Positions 51,538 to 60,420 are shown, counted from the stretch's first letter. The stretch is DNA of 64,000 nucleotides from an uncultured Dehalococcoidia bacterium (GCA_958296445.1 OY282565.1:2715570-2779569), one strand, 5' to 3'. Notes: generated from the letters alone by a model not told the origin. Numbers and translations are program-made.

Positions 51538-52779
51538 ATGATGCAGAAACTGGCGCGGCGGCTTACTTGGCGGAAATGGCGGTTTGGGCGTCCTGTTCCG
51601 GCGGGGCGGCGCAAGGCGGGCGGGGCGGCGGGGGCGGATGTGTCAGGGATGGGGGCTTTTCCGTTGCTTTCCGGCGCGGGCGGGGGGTGGGCCCGTAGCG
51701 ATTATGGCGAATACTACGCCACTTCCACGCCGGTTTACTCGGCCATCCGGGTGCGGGCCGATGCCTTGACCCGTCCGCCGGTGGTGGTTTACCGCCGGGC
51801 CGGGCCGGAATCCGGCGGGCAGCGGCTGCCGGTGGGGGCGGAGCATCCGGCGCAACAACTGCTGGAGCGGGTCAACCGCTGGTATACCCGCGCCGACCTG
51901 TGGCGGGCCACCGAAATCTACCTCAACCTGTGGGGCGCGGCCTACTGGATGCTGGATTATGACGCCGAGGGCCGCCGCGAAATCTGGCCCCTGCGCCCCG
52001 ACCGGATGTCCATTGTGCCGGACAAGGACGAATACATCCGCGGGTTCGTATATCAAGGCCGGGGCCGCCAAGTGGCGCTTACCCCCGATGAGGTGGTGTG
52101 GTTCCGCTATTTCAATCCGCTGGAGGAATACGCCGGGCTGTCGCCGGTGGCCCCGGCGCGGCTGGCGGTGGATATGGGGCAGGACGGGCTGCGCTTCAAC
52201 CGCAACTTTCTGCGGAACTCGGCCCAGCCCGACTTCGTGCTGCTTACCAACGAGCAGATGAACGACAGCGAGATTGATGATTTCTACCGGCGTTGGGAGG
52301 CCCGCTTTCGCGGCCCGGCCCATGCCCGCCGTCCGGCCGTCGCCAGCTTCGTCCGCGACATCAAGACGCTGGGGCTGAGTCACCGGGAGATGGACTTTAT
52401 TCAGGGCTTGCGATGGAGTCTGGAGGAAGTGAGCCGGGCCTACGGGGTGCCGCGCCCGTTGCTGTCGGACTTGGAGCGGGCCACTTTTTCCAATGTCAAC
52501 GCGGCGGAGCGTTTTTTCTGGCGCAACACGATGGTGCCGGAGATGGGCTTTCTGGCGGAGCAGGTGACGCGCAAGCTGTTTCCGCTGCTGGGCTACGCCG
52601 GGCTGGAAATGGAGTTCGATCTGGCGTCCATCGAGGCCCTGGCGGAGGACGAAAACGCCAGGGCATCGCGGGAGTCGCAGCTCCTCGACCGGGGCGTTCT
52701 GACCATCAACGAAGTGCGCCGCGCCCGCGGCCTGCCGGACGTTCCGTGGGGCGACGTGTGGGCAAAGGCGCGGGGGTAG
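51538..52779 (+). CDS. Phage portal protein (HK97 family)
   Basis: Forms the ring through which DNA enters the head. ~413 aa from ATG 51538 with ACAGGAG upstream. Family features: STPVYSAIRVRADALTRPPV near residue 62, AAYWMLDYDAEGRREIWPLR, VVWFRYFNPLEEYAGLSPVA, the QGLRWSLEEVSRAYGVPRPL segment, and ATFSNVNAAERFFWR near residue 320. No protease, capsid, or tail genes follow; it ends 57 bp before the convergent oppC. Confidence 0.9.
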   Translation: MMQKLARRLTWRKWRFGRPVPAGRRKAGGAAGADVSGMGAFPLLSGAGGGWARSDYGEYYATSTPVYSAIRVRADALTRPPVVVYRRAGPESGGQRLPVGAEHPAQQLLERVNRWYTRADLWRATEIYLNLWGAAYWMLDYDAEGRREIWPLRPDRMSIVPDKDEYIRGFVYQGRGRQVALTPDEVVWFRYFNPLEEYAGLSPVAPARLAVDMGQDGLRFNRNFLRNSAQPDFVLLTNEQMNDSEIDDFYRRWEARFRGPAHARRPAVASFVRDIKTLGLSHREMDFIQGLRWSLEEVSRAYGVPRPLLSDLERATFSNVNAAERFFWRNTMVPEMGFLAEQVTRKLFPLLGYAGLEMEFDLASIEALAEDENARASRESQLLDRGVLTINEVRRARGLPDVPWGDVWAKARG

Positions 52780-52836
52780 GGGGCATTGTCAACGCGCACG
52801 GCGCAAGGGCGCAACGCCGCCGGGGGGACGGCCGGG

Positions 52837-53745
52837 TTACGTCCGCCCCCGTAGCCTAGGATCCAAGACATCGCGCAGCGAGTCGCCCAATACGCTGAAG
52901 GAGAACACCGCCAGCGTGATGAACAGGCCCGGCACAATGGCGACTACCGGCGCAAAGAACAGGTCTTCGACCGCTTTGGACAGCATTTCGCCCCAAGTGG
53001 GGGTGGGCGGGGGTATGCCCAATCCGAGGAAGCCGAGGGCGCTTTCGGTGATGATGGCTACGCCGACCAGCCCGGTCAGCACTACCATATAGGGCGCGAG
53101 GCAGCCGGGGGCGATGTGGCGCAGGATAACCCGCCAGTCGCTGGCCCCGATGGCCCGGGCGGCTTCGACGTACTGGCTTTCCTTGATTACCAGAGTCGTC
53201 GCCCGCACTACCCGGGCGCCGTAGGGTATAAAGGGAACGGCAACGGCAATCAGCAGCGTGTTGAGCGAGCGGTCAAGGGCGGCCAGCAGGGCCATAGCCA
53301 GTATCAGCACCGGAAAGGCCATCAATACGTCCACAATCCGCTGGATAATGGCGTCGGTCTTGCCGCCCCAATAGCCGCTGGCAAGCCCCATCAGCGCCCC
53401 TACCAGCGTTCCGCTGGTGGATGCCACCACGCCCACCATCAGGGAAATCCAGGCGCCATGCAGCACCCGGCTTAACACGTCCCGCCCCAGCCGGTCGGTT
53501 CCCAGCAGATTCTCACCGGCGAAAGGGGCCTGATACTTGGGGCCTACGCCGATTTCCTCGGGGTCGTAGGGCGCGACGTAGGGGCCGGCAACGGCCATAA
53601 TCGCCAGAACGAGGATAATCCCTACGCCGGCTGCGCCCAAGGGCGATTGCCGACAGAATCTGCGGAAGGCCCGCCAAGGTCTGGCCCACCGGGTATCTTG
53701 CAGTTGCGGGGCAAGCACCCCGGAGCTGCCGGTTTGAGTAGCCAA
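52837..53745 (-). CDS. oppC: Peptide ABC transporter permease (OppC type)
   Basis: Second membrane permease of an oligopeptide/dipeptide importer. 302 aa with six helices (e.g. AGVGIILVLAIMAVAGPYVA near residue 40), the DppC N-terminal domain ending in LLGTDRLGRDVLSR, and the EAA loop ARAIGASDWRVILRHIAPG near residue 195. TTG start. Last gene of oppA-oppB-oppC; a matching ATPase is not adjacent. Confidence 0.93.
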   Translation of the reverse strand: MATQTGSSGVLAPQLQDTRWARPWRAFRRFCRQSPLGAAGVGIILVLAIMAVAGPYVAPYDPEEIGVGPKYQAPFAGENLLGTDRLGRDVLSRVLHGAWISLMVGVVASTSGTLVGALMGLASGYWGGKTDAIIQRIVDVLMAFPVLILAMALLAALDRSLNTLLIAVAVPFIPYGARVVRATTLVIKESQYVEAARAIGASDWRVILRHIAPGCLAPYMVVLTGLVGVAIITESALGFLGLGIPPPTPTWGEMLSKAVEDLFFAPVVAIVPGLFITLAVFSFSVLGDSLRDVLDPRLRGRT

Positions 53746-53760
53746 TGAAGCCCCCGTTTA

Positions 53761-54711
53761 TTACTGATAGCGAATCCTGGGGTCGAGCCAGGCGTAGAAC
53801 ATATCGGTAATCAAATTCCCCACCACCACAACGGCGGCGAATATGAAAACCAGGGTTTGCACCAGAGCGTAATCGCGGTTGAAAACGCCGCTGACCAGCA
53901 GCGTTCCCCAGCCGGGCAGGTTAAACACCCGCTCGGTCACCACCACCCCGCCGAGCAGGGCGATGAGCTGCAACGCGCCCACGGTTATCACGGGAATAAC
54001 GGCGTTGCGCAGGCCGTGGCGGATGGTCACGGTTCTTTCGCGCAGCCCCTTGGCCCGGGCCGTCCGCATATAATCCTCGTACAGGATGTCCAGCAGCGAG
54101 GAGCGCGTCATCCGGGCGATAAAGGCCACTTGGAAGTAACCGAGAGTTATGGCGGGCCAGAACATCCGCTTCATGTTATCCCAGAAGTCATCAAAGGGGC
54201 TGACCCACTGCACTGCCGGGGCCCATCCGAACCAGGTGACTTGGGCCAGGATTATCATTATCCCCAGCCAGAACACCGGCACCGACAGGCCGACGATGCT
54301 GAATACCCGCAGAAAATAGTCAATCCAAGAGTTGTGGCGGACGGCGCTGAGGGTTCCTAACGGGACGCCCAGCAGAATCGCCACAATCATAGTGTAGACG
54401 GCTAGGTTGAGGGTTACGGGGAAATGTTCCTCGATAAGGCTGGCGACGCTGACGCCCTGCCGGAACACGGATTCGCCGAGGTCGCCGAGGGTAATCATAT
54501 CCTTGACCCAGCGGCCGTAGCGCTGATACCACGGGTCGTTGAGGCCAAGCTGGTCGCGCACCATTTGCAGGGTTTCCGGGTTGGCGGCCTCGCCCAGCCG
54601 GGCCAAAGCCACATCGCCCGGCATAATCGCCATGATGACGAAAATGATGAGGGAGACCCCAATCAGCGTGGGGACTGCCATTAACAGGCGCCGGGCGATG
54701 TACTGTTTCAT
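53761..54711 (-). CDS. oppB: Peptide ABC transporter permease (OppB type)
   Basis: First membrane permease, 316 aa. MKQYIARRLLMAVPTLIGVS at the N-terminus is the OppB signature; the EAA loop is YMRTARAKGLRERTVTIRHG near residue 210; six membrane helices. ATG at 54709-54711. Separated from oppA by a 60-bp gap containing a stem-loop; 15 bp from oppC. Confidence 0.94.
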   Translation of the reverse strand: MKQYIARRLLMAVPTLIGVSLIIFVIMAIMPGDVALARLGEAANPETLQMVRDQLGLNDPWYQRYGRWVKDMITLGDLGESVFRQGVSVASLIEEHFPVTLNLAVYTMIVAILLGVPLGTLSAVRHNSWIDYFLRVFSIVGLSVPVFWLGIMIILAQVTWFGWAPAVQWVSPFDDFWDNMKRMFWPAITLGYFQVAFIARMTRSSLLDILYEDYMRTARAKGLRERTVTIRHGLRNAVIPVITVGALQLIALLGGVVVTERVFNLPGWGTLLVSGVFNRDYALVQTLVFIFAAVVVVGNLITDMFYAWLDPRIRYQ

Positions 54712-54727
54712 AATCCGCCGTATGCGT

Positions 54728-54764
54728 CAGGGATGCCGCCGGGTATCCCGCGGCGGCATCCCTG
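54728..54764. promoter_or_regulatory. Stem-loop between oppA and oppB
   Basis: A perfect 14-bp stem: CAGGGATGCCGCCG (54728-54741) pairs with CGGCGGCATCCCTG (54751-54764), with a 9-nt loop. Placed after the abundant binding protein and before the permeases, it could stabilise the oppA message or reduce read-through; that role is inferred from similar layouts such as malE-malF. Confidence 0.8.
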
Positions 54765-54770
54765 CGTCTG

Positions 54771-56717
54771 CTACCGGCTGGTGCGGTTGGCCTCGGGTAG
54801 ATCCATCCAGGTGTAGATCATTCGGGCGTTGGTGGTGCGGGCGCTGGCGGTGGAGGTTAGGCCCTTTACGAAGTCCCATTGCACCCGGTTGAACTGCCAC
54901 CAGTGCAGAACCAGGTAGGCGGCGTCGTTGGTGGCGATTTTGTCCATTTCCCAGACCAGCTCGCGGCGCTTGTCAAAGTCGCGCTCGGCCTTTTGTTGCT
55001 GGAAAAGCTCGTCCAGTTCCGGTATGGAGCGCCGCTGATACCAGCGGCCGCCGTCGGTGATGTATAGCTGGCCGAAGGTGTCTATGGGGTCGTCAAAGTC
55101 TAGGCCGGCGCCCAGCAGCGACATCAGGTAGTCGCCCGAAACTTCGTTGCCGCGGTGCGCCGTAACGTCCAGCGGTTCCAGGTCAACGTCGACGTCGATT
55201 TTCTTGAGTAGCTGCTGGACCACCTCGGCGTTGGGGCAGGCCCAAGTGATGTTGCTGGAGCATTGGATGGTGATGTTGTTCCAGTTGATTTCGCCGTTTT
55301 CGCTTTCGTATTCGGCGAGTAGGGATTTGGAGTTGGCGATGCGGGCGTCCATATCCGGGCCGTAGCCGATGAGGGATTCCTGCACTTCTTTGGGCAGGGC
55401 CCAGGGGCCCAAGGGGAAGTTTCCGGTGCCGACGGTGCCGGCCTGGGGGCCGAGTTCGGCGATGGACTCGCGCCGGATTGCGTCGCTTACCGCCTGCCGC
55501 ACACGGATGTCGTCAAAGGGCGGGCGGGTGCCGTTCATCACGAAGTGGGAAACGGTGATGGTTGGCACCGGGCTGAAAACCAGCCCCGGCTCCCGGTCGG
55601 CCACCGACTGGGCCAGCTCCGGGCTGAAGTTGATTCCGCCGATGGAGTCGTTGAAATAAACCTTTTGCGTCAACAGGGCGGCGGCCTGGGCTTGGGGATC
55701 CTGGATAATCTGGTACTCGATTTCGTCCAGATAGGGCAGGTTTTCGTCGAAATAGTCCGGGTTGCGCTCGAACTGCCACAGGGTAGTGGTCGGCGGCTCC
55801 AGCAGGCGGAAGGCGCCGGTGCCTATCACTTGGGTCATCATAGCGTTGACCGGGTCAACTTCGGAGATGTGCTTGGGGATGATGGCGTTCCAGCCGTTGG
55901 AGAACAGAGGCACCAGCAGGGGCGAGAACCCGTCGCTCTTTAGTTGCACGGTGTTGGGGTCAATGACTTCGACGGTTTCTACGGTGCTGCGGAAAACGCC
56001 TTGCCGGGGGCTTACCATTCCCTCCGGGGGATTCTTGATGCGCTCGATAGTCCACTTGACGTCCTCGGCTGAGAAGGGGGCGCCGTCGTGCCAGGTTACG
56101 CCCTCGGCCAAGTGGAAGACGACGGTTGCGCCGCCGTCGCTGATGTCCCAGGTGCGGGCCAGGTCGGGGATGATTTCAGCGGCGAGCTCGTCGTAGGGGC
56201 TGGTAGCCAGCAGGCCGTTGTAGGCCGGGGCGGTGATGACGTAGACGCCGCCGAAGGAAGTCTGGTGCATATCGTAGAAGGGAATCGGCTCCCAGTTGTT
56301 GGCGAGGAATTTGCCGCCGTAGCGGGGGCTTTCGCCGTTGGCCTCGGCCAGGGCTTTGGGGCCGCCTTCCATCAAGAGTCTGGCGGCGGGGGTGTAGTCG
56401 GTTTCCTGAACGCCGGAAGCGGGAACGGGCGCTCTGGTGGCGGTGATTCCGGCGCCGGCCGTCGGTGCGGGGGGCGAGGTGGGCTGTCCGGCGGCCGGGG
56501 CCTGGGTGGCCCGGGGCGCCGGGGCCTGGGTGGGCTGCGCCGCCGCCGTGGGCTGCGCCGGGGCAGCCGTGGCCGGGGCGGCGGTGGCTTGGGGCGCGGG
56601 AGCGGAGGTGGCGGCGGGCGCTTGGGTGGCGGAGTCGCCGCCGCAAGCAGCCAGCGCGGTCAAGGCAAGAATCGTGGCGACGGTGAAAGCGATGCGATAC
56701 TTCAGCTTTCCGAACAT
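54771..56717 (-). CDS. oppA: Peptide ABC transporter substrate-binding lipoprotein
   Basis: Captures peptides or other solutes outside the membrane (SBP family 5). 648 aa: signal peptide with lipobox LALTALAAC (Cys25 lipidated), then a ~75-residue Ala/Pro/Thr/Gln linker, then the binding domain with LARTWDISDGGATVVFHLAE and VTWHDGAPFSAEDVKWTIER near residue 215. ATG 56717; a promoter lies at 56778-56806. First gene of oppABC; the only peptide ABC ATPase seen is at 25.9-26.9 kb. Confidence 0.94.
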   Translation of the reverse strand: MFGKLKYRIAFTVATILALTALAACGGDSATQAPAATSAPAPQATAAPATAAPAQPTAAAQPTQAPAPRATQAPAAGQPTSPPAPTAGAGITATRAPVPASGVQETDYTPAARLLMEGGPKALAEANGESPRYGGKFLANNWEPIPFYDMHQTSFGGVYVITAPAYNGLLATSPYDELAAEIIPDLARTWDISDGGATVVFHLAEGVTWHDGAPFSAEDVKWTIERIKNPPEGMVSPRQGVFRSTVETVEVIDPNTVQLKSDGFSPLLVPLFSNGWNAIIPKHISEVDPVNAMMTQVIGTGAFRLLEPPTTTLWQFERNPDYFDENLPYLDEIEYQIIQDPQAQAAALLTQKVYFNDSIGGINFSPELAQSVADREPGLVFSPVPTITVSHFVMNGTRPPFDDIRVRQAVSDAIRRESIAELGPQAGTVGTGNFPLGPWALPKEVQESLIGYGPDMDARIANSKSLLAEYESENGEINWNNITIQCSSNITWACPNAEVVQQLLKKIDVDVDLEPLDVTAHRGNEVSGDYLMSLLGAGLDFDDPIDTFGQLYITDGGRWYQRRSIPELDELFQQQKAERDFDKRRELVWEMDKIATNDAAYLVLHWWQFNRVQWDFVKGLTSTASARTTNARMIYTWMDLPEANRTSR

Positions 56718-56777
56718 TGACCGGATACCTCCGCTTCCTGGCCGCCGGAGCGCAACGGCAGCCTTTGAGTTTGGGGA

Positions 56778-56806
56778 ATGCTATATTACTATTTCTGAAT
56801 AGTCAA
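56778..56806 (-). promoter_or_regulatory. Predicted oppA promoter with palindrome in the spacer
   Basis: On the - strand, TTGACT (56801-56806) and TAGCAT (56778-56783), 17 bp apart. The palindrome ACTATT-TCTG-AATAGT (56788-56803) overlaps the spacer and the -35 edge, a likely regulator site. Confidence 0.55.
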
Positions 56807-57161
56807 CCAAAGCACTGATATGCGGGGATTTTCCGGGATGATATGGGTTGTGATTTTTGTGATTTGTTGCGCTTTTCGTAGGCAGATGGCGTTTTTGTTG
56901 CGCCGGGCGGTTTTGGAATTAGGCTAGGGCGCGAGGGCGGGTGTTCATCGCGCGTCCTTTTTGCGGGTGGCCGGTGGGGGGACGGGGGTTGGGGGTGGCC
57001 TAGCGGTTTCTTAGGCGGGGGTCGAGGACGTCCCCAGCATATTGACGGCTAGGGCGCATTTGGCCGGAATGCGCCCCGTGGCGCAAGCGGTGGACTCCCG
57101 ATGGCGCTATGATTTCTTGGGAATGTACAGATATTCTATGCCGGTGCGGTTCTCGAGAGAT
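56807..57161. other. Intergenic region between oppA and vsr, no gene seen
   Basis: Divergent gap of ~350 bp. Besides the oppA promoter there is moderately AT-rich sequence near 56820-56890 (e.g. GATTTTTGTGATTTGTTGCG) and TTGACGGCTAGGGCGC near 57042. No clear vsr promoter, repeat or RNA gene recognised. Confidence 0.5.
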
Positions 57162-57617
57162 ATGGCTGATACTATATCCCCTGAAGCTCGCTCACGTGTT
57201 ATGTCTCGCGTCCGCGGACGCAACACGGCGCCAGAGTTGCACGTGAGGCGGGCGGTATGGGCCGAGGGTTTTCGGTACAGGCTGCACGTTAGGAAATTGC
57301 CCGGCACTCCAGACTTGGCGCTGGCGAAATACCGCTTGGCAGTTTTCGTTCACGGCTGTTTTTGGCATCAGCACGACGGTTGCCGCAATGCCAAACGTCC
57401 GTCCTCAAACCGGGAGTATTGGGACAAAAAACTGGACGGCAACGCGGCACGGGATGCACGTCACCGGATTCAACTGGAAGAATCGGGCTGGGCAGTGGCG
57501 ACGATTTGGGAGTGCAGCCTGAAAAGCGACACTGAAAGTTTGCTGGAGCGGTTGAAGAATATGCGGAAGGATAACGCCTTGAGAGCTTATCAAGACATTA
57601 GCTATCAGGTTTGCTGA
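57162..57617 (+). CDS. vsr: Very short patch repair endonuclease (Vsr)
   Basis: Nicks next to T:G mismatches left when 5-methylcytosine deaminates. 151 aa: TISPEARSRVMSRVRGRNTA near the N-terminus, GTPDLALAKYRLAVFVHGCF with D51, and HGCFWHQHDGC (zinc ligands) at 64-74. D51 and His69 positions fit the E. coli enzyme. Start ATG 57162; upstream in-frame codons are Arg-rich and unlikely. Its presence implies an active Dcm-type methylase, found 2 kb away on the other strand. Confidence 0.95.
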   Translation: MADTISPEARSRVMSRVRGRNTAPELHVRRAVWAEGFRYRLHVRKLPGTPDLALAKYRLAVFVHGCFWHQHDGCRNAKRPSSNREYWDKKLDGNAARDARHRIQLEESGWAVATIWECSLKSDTESLLERLKNMRKDNALRAYQDISYQVC

Positions 57618-57805
57618 CTGTGTTCCAGCAATTCGTAGATTAGTTCCGCAATCTCTTTCCCGTGCGCTTCCATTTTGCCGTTGATTTCGATGAGGTCATC
57701 GGCGACTTCATCCCGCTCCTCTTGGGTAACGGCTTGGACATTGGCGATTAGCGTGTCCGCGTACTCTTTAAGCATGGCGCGAGGGCTTTCCGTAGCGTCT
57801 GGCAT
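57605..57805 (-). CDS. Small hypothetical protein in the vsr-dcm island
   Basis: 66 aa from ATG 57805, mainly one long amphipathic helix: ADTLIANVQAVTQEERDEVA, then DDLIEINGKMEAHGKEIAEL and IYELLEHSQQ. Overlaps vsr 3' end by 13 bp (convergent) and is followed, 97 bp upstream, by the DGQHR gene. Acidic and helical, it could be a partner or antitoxin-like protein; no family recognised. Confidence 0.45.
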   Translation of the reverse strand: MPDATESPRAMLKEYADTLIANVQAVTQEERDEVADDLIEINGKMEAHGKEIAELIYELLEHSQQT

Positions 57806-57901
57806 ATCGCTGACTCCTGTAAGAGCGGGATGTTTTCGCCCGCCGAATTGGGAAATTTCCGGCGGGCGTGGTTGACAGGGCATCCCCGGTCGGCTGGGAA
57901 C

Positions 57902-59194
57902 CTATGCGGCTTGCGCGAGGCTGTCTTGCTCAGCGAGGCCAAGATGCTTCAGCATTTCTTGGGATGCCGCTCTTACCGCCGAGGCTTGGGTTCGGATTTT
58001 GCCGCCGGTGACGATGTTGCCGTCCCAGATTGGGCCAGTACGGGACCAGTCTAGGCCGTTAAGCGGCTTCAGGACTTCTCGCAATTGGGCCATCATCCGC
58101 TCTTCTTCGATGTCTGCGCTCGTGATGTCATCCAGCACTTTGTAGGATAGGAGTCCGAGGGTCGTCATAAACGCCCCGTTCAGCGGGACATTTTGTTGCT
58201 GCTTGATTTCCCGCGTTTTTTTCAACACGGTGGCGGAGTCGACTCCGCCGGGCTGCGACAGTCGGGCTATTTGGTTCCAGTCCGGCACTATCTCCGTCAT
58301 TACTTTGAGGAACGCTATCCGGGATCGAACCCAGCGTTCCCGGGACTCGCGGTTGGTCATTGCGGCATCGGCCTGCTCGCTGAAACTGGTTTCGTTGGCC
58401 CCGGTGGAGCCGGTGAGGCTGTGCTTGACGAACTGCCTCACTTGGTTGACCAAGAAAATGTACTGAGAGCTTTTGCTGATGGTGTTGGACGTTGCGTCTA
58501 CCCGGCCCTTGAGCAGGGGAGTGCCTTCGATGATGCTCATTACGGCCCCGTTGGCGGGCTGGCGAGTATCGTATACCGCGAGCAACGACGGCGGCAGAGA
58601 CTTGGTGCGCCCGGCGTCGGCAAAGTCTTGATGAACCTGATTGGTATCGGACTCTATCGTCATCAGGAACGGCACGCTACTGGCCATGAAGATTTCGCCC
58701 TGGGGCGTTCCCCGGGTGTCGGTCGCCACCTTATCGATACCCAGAAACCGGTGTTGCCCGTCCGTGATGTGTATTGCCGTCTCCTCGGGCAGAACGGCGT
58801 AGCCGGTATTGATGGACGATTGGTTGTCCGGCACATAGATTTGGACGTTGCCGGTGGAGTTCAGAGTCAGCGGAGGGATGATAAACGGCTCGTCCCTGTC
58901 CAACGCCCTTTTCAGGTAGTCGGCTATCGCCATCCAGTGGTCTTTGAGAACAGGCCGGTTGTTCGCTGTCAGAGCTTCTTCCGCTATCGAACCTTTTTGG
59001 GCGGAATTGAGCTTCAAGAGGCGCATTACGATCCGGAGAGGCAGAACGCCGCTGACCATTTCCCGTTTACCCTGCTTGAAAACCCGGACAGGGCACGTTT
59101 CCCTGTGGGTATCCGTCGCCGTGCGACTGGCTTGCCGTTCCGCCTCCTCGGGAGATCCGGGAACTCTTACGATTTGTGTTTTCACCTGTTCCAT
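57902..59194 (-). CDS. DGQHR-domain protein (DndB-like)
   Basis: 430 aa from ATG 59194, preceded by GGAGG 8 nt upstream. The motif ITDGQHRFLGI (DGQHR at about 145-149) defines the family that includes DndB (regulator of phosphorothioate DNA modification) and DpdB (7-deazaguanine DNA modification). Other segments: REMVSGVLPLRIVMRLLKLN and FADAGRTKSLPPSLLAVYD. No dnd or dpd genes are near, so this is a stand-alone DGQHR protein placed between vsr and a cytosine methylase; it may be a regulator or effector of a modification-defence module. Has its own promoter. Confidence 0.8.
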   Translation of the reverse strand: MEQVKTQIVRVPGSPEEAERQASRTATDTHRETCPVRVFKQGKREMVSGVLPLRIVMRLLKLNSAQKGSIAEEALTANNRPVLKDHWMAIADYLKRALDRDEPFIIPPLTLNSTGNVQIYVPDNQSSINTGYAVLPEETAIHITDGQHRFLGIDKVATDTRGTPQGEIFMASSVPFLMTIESDTNQVHQDFADAGRTKSLPPSLLAVYDTRQPANGAVMSIIEGTPLLKGRVDATSNTISKSSQYIFLVNQVRQFVKHSLTGSTGANETSFSEQADAAMTNRESRERWVRSRIAFLKVMTEIVPDWNQIARLSQPGGVDSATVLKKTREIKQQQNVPLNGAFMTTLGLLSYKVLDDITSADIEEERMMAQLREVLKPLNGLDWSRTGPIWDGNIVTGGKIRTQASAVRAASQEMLKHLGLAEQDSLAQAA

Positions 59195-59222
59195 TTGGTA
59201 AACCTCCAAATCAGCTATTGTG

Positions 59223-59251
59223 ATTTTACAATCCTGATATGGTGATTTCAA
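59223..59251 (-). promoter_or_regulatory. Predicted promoter and operator of the DGQHR gene
   Basis: On the - strand, TTGAAA (59246-59251) and TAAAAT (59223-59228), spacer 17 bp, the strongest match to consensus near this island. The palindrome ATTGT-GATTTT-ACAAT (59217-59232) covers the -10 and the start region, so a repressor could block it. The 59215-59316 gap is the most AT-rich stretch around. Confidence 0.65.
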
Positions 59252-59316
59252 CCTTTTGGGGAGGCAAATTCGCCTATTTTAACGGCAATTTTGGAGTTTA
59301 AGGCATAATCAAGCGA

Positions 59317-60324
59317 TTATTTCAGGGCTTCCATCACCCCGGCCAGCACCGCGGCCGCCACTGGCACCGGGACAGCGTTCCCGGCCTGTTTTTTGGTCTG
59401 TCCGTATCTCCCGGTAGGCATATACGGCTCAGGGAATCCCTGGAGGCGGAGCATCTCCCGTTCCGTCAGGCGCCGCTCGCCGTCAACCAAGAGGTAGTTA
59501 TGCGACGAACCCGCTCTGAGGGCGCAACAATATGGATGGCTGTTGACCAAGCCAATCCGGTTCTCGTGCCATATCGCTGGCTTATGTTTGGCCTGGTGGT
59601 CTCGCCGCCGGTCTGCCTGGATTTTCGGGTTAGCGTAGTAGCGGGCGTCCACTTTTTCCTCGAGGATGCTGCTCAGACTGGGGGGAGGCCCTTGAGGGGT
59701 GGGCCACGGCATCGGCTTCGCGCCCTTTTTCAAGGCCACAATAAAGGTTCGCTCCCTTTTTTGGGGGAGGCCGAAGTTCAGCGCGTTAAGTATGGCGGGG
59801 GTGATGTCGTAGTCTAATCGCTCCAAGGGCTGAATTACACTGCGCATCGTCTTGCCTTGGGCGTGGGTGGCAAACCGTTTGACATTCTCAAGCACTATTG
59901 CGGACGGCCTTAGCCGCTCGGCTATTTCCACTACTTCAAAAACTAGGCGGCCTTGGGCGGTGTCCTCAAGCCCGTTGCCTTTGCCCATTATGCTGAAGGG
60001 CTGGCAAGGGAATCCCGCCATCAGGATGTCGTGGGGGGGTATTTCGCTCTTGCAATGGAGAATGTCGCCATGCGGCTTTAATTCTAGGTTGGCCTCGTAA
60101 CAGTCCGCGGCGTCTTTGTCGATTTCCGATGCGAAGGTTACGTCAATTCCGTTTTGGACCGCCGCGATATGAAACCCGCCTATGCCGCAGAAAAGATCTA
60201 CCGCCGTCAATCCGGGAGCGTCGGCGCAGGGGGTAGGATCATCGCTCCTTATGGAGCTGATTTCAGCGTGGCCGTCCTGGGTTATCCAGTCAAGACAGAA
60301 TTGCTGTTCTAATTCGTATGACAA
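59317..60324 (-). CDS. dcm: DNA cytosine-5 methyltransferase (Dcm-like)
   Basis: 335 aa. Conserved motifs of C5 methylases: I, FCGIGGF at 45-51; IV, GFPCQPFS with the catalytic Cys107; VI, LENVKRF at 145-151; VIII, QKRER at 188-192; IX/X, LRLQGFPEP and KQAGNAVPVPV. Methylates cytosine in a specific DNA site. Partner repair gene vsr and a DGQHR gene complete the island; no cognate restriction nuclease is visible. TTG start at 60324; promoter at 60376-60404. Confidence 0.95.
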   Translation of the reverse strand: MSYELEQQFCLDWITQDGHAEISSIRSDDPTPCADAPGLTAVDLFCGIGGFHIAAVQNGIDVTFASEIDKDAADCYEANLELKPHGDILHCKSEIPPHDILMAGFPCQPFSIMGKGNGLEDTAQGRLVFEVVEIAERLRPSAIVLENVKRFATHAQGKTMRSVIQPLERLDYDITPAILNALNFGLPQKRERTFIVALKKGAKPMPWPTPQGPPPSLSSILEEKVDARYYANPKIQADRRRDHQAKHKPAIWHENRIGLVNSHPYCCALRAGSSHNYLLVDGERRLTEREMLRLQGFPEPYMPTGRYGQTKKQAGNAVPVPVAAAVLAGVMEALK

Positions 60325-60375
60325 AACGATACCTGCGATTGCCGCCCCGGATGCCCCCTTTCCCCCGGCGGCGGT

Positions 60376-60404
60376 AGCATAAGAGCGGGGCCGGAGATTG
60401 TCAA
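60376..60404 (-). promoter_or_regulatory. Predicted dcm promoter
   Basis: On the - strand, consensus TTGACA (60399-60404) and TATGCT (60376-60381) with 17 bp between, ~50 bp before the dcm start. Confidence 0.65.
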
Positions 60405-60420
60405 TCGGAAACTGTAAGGC

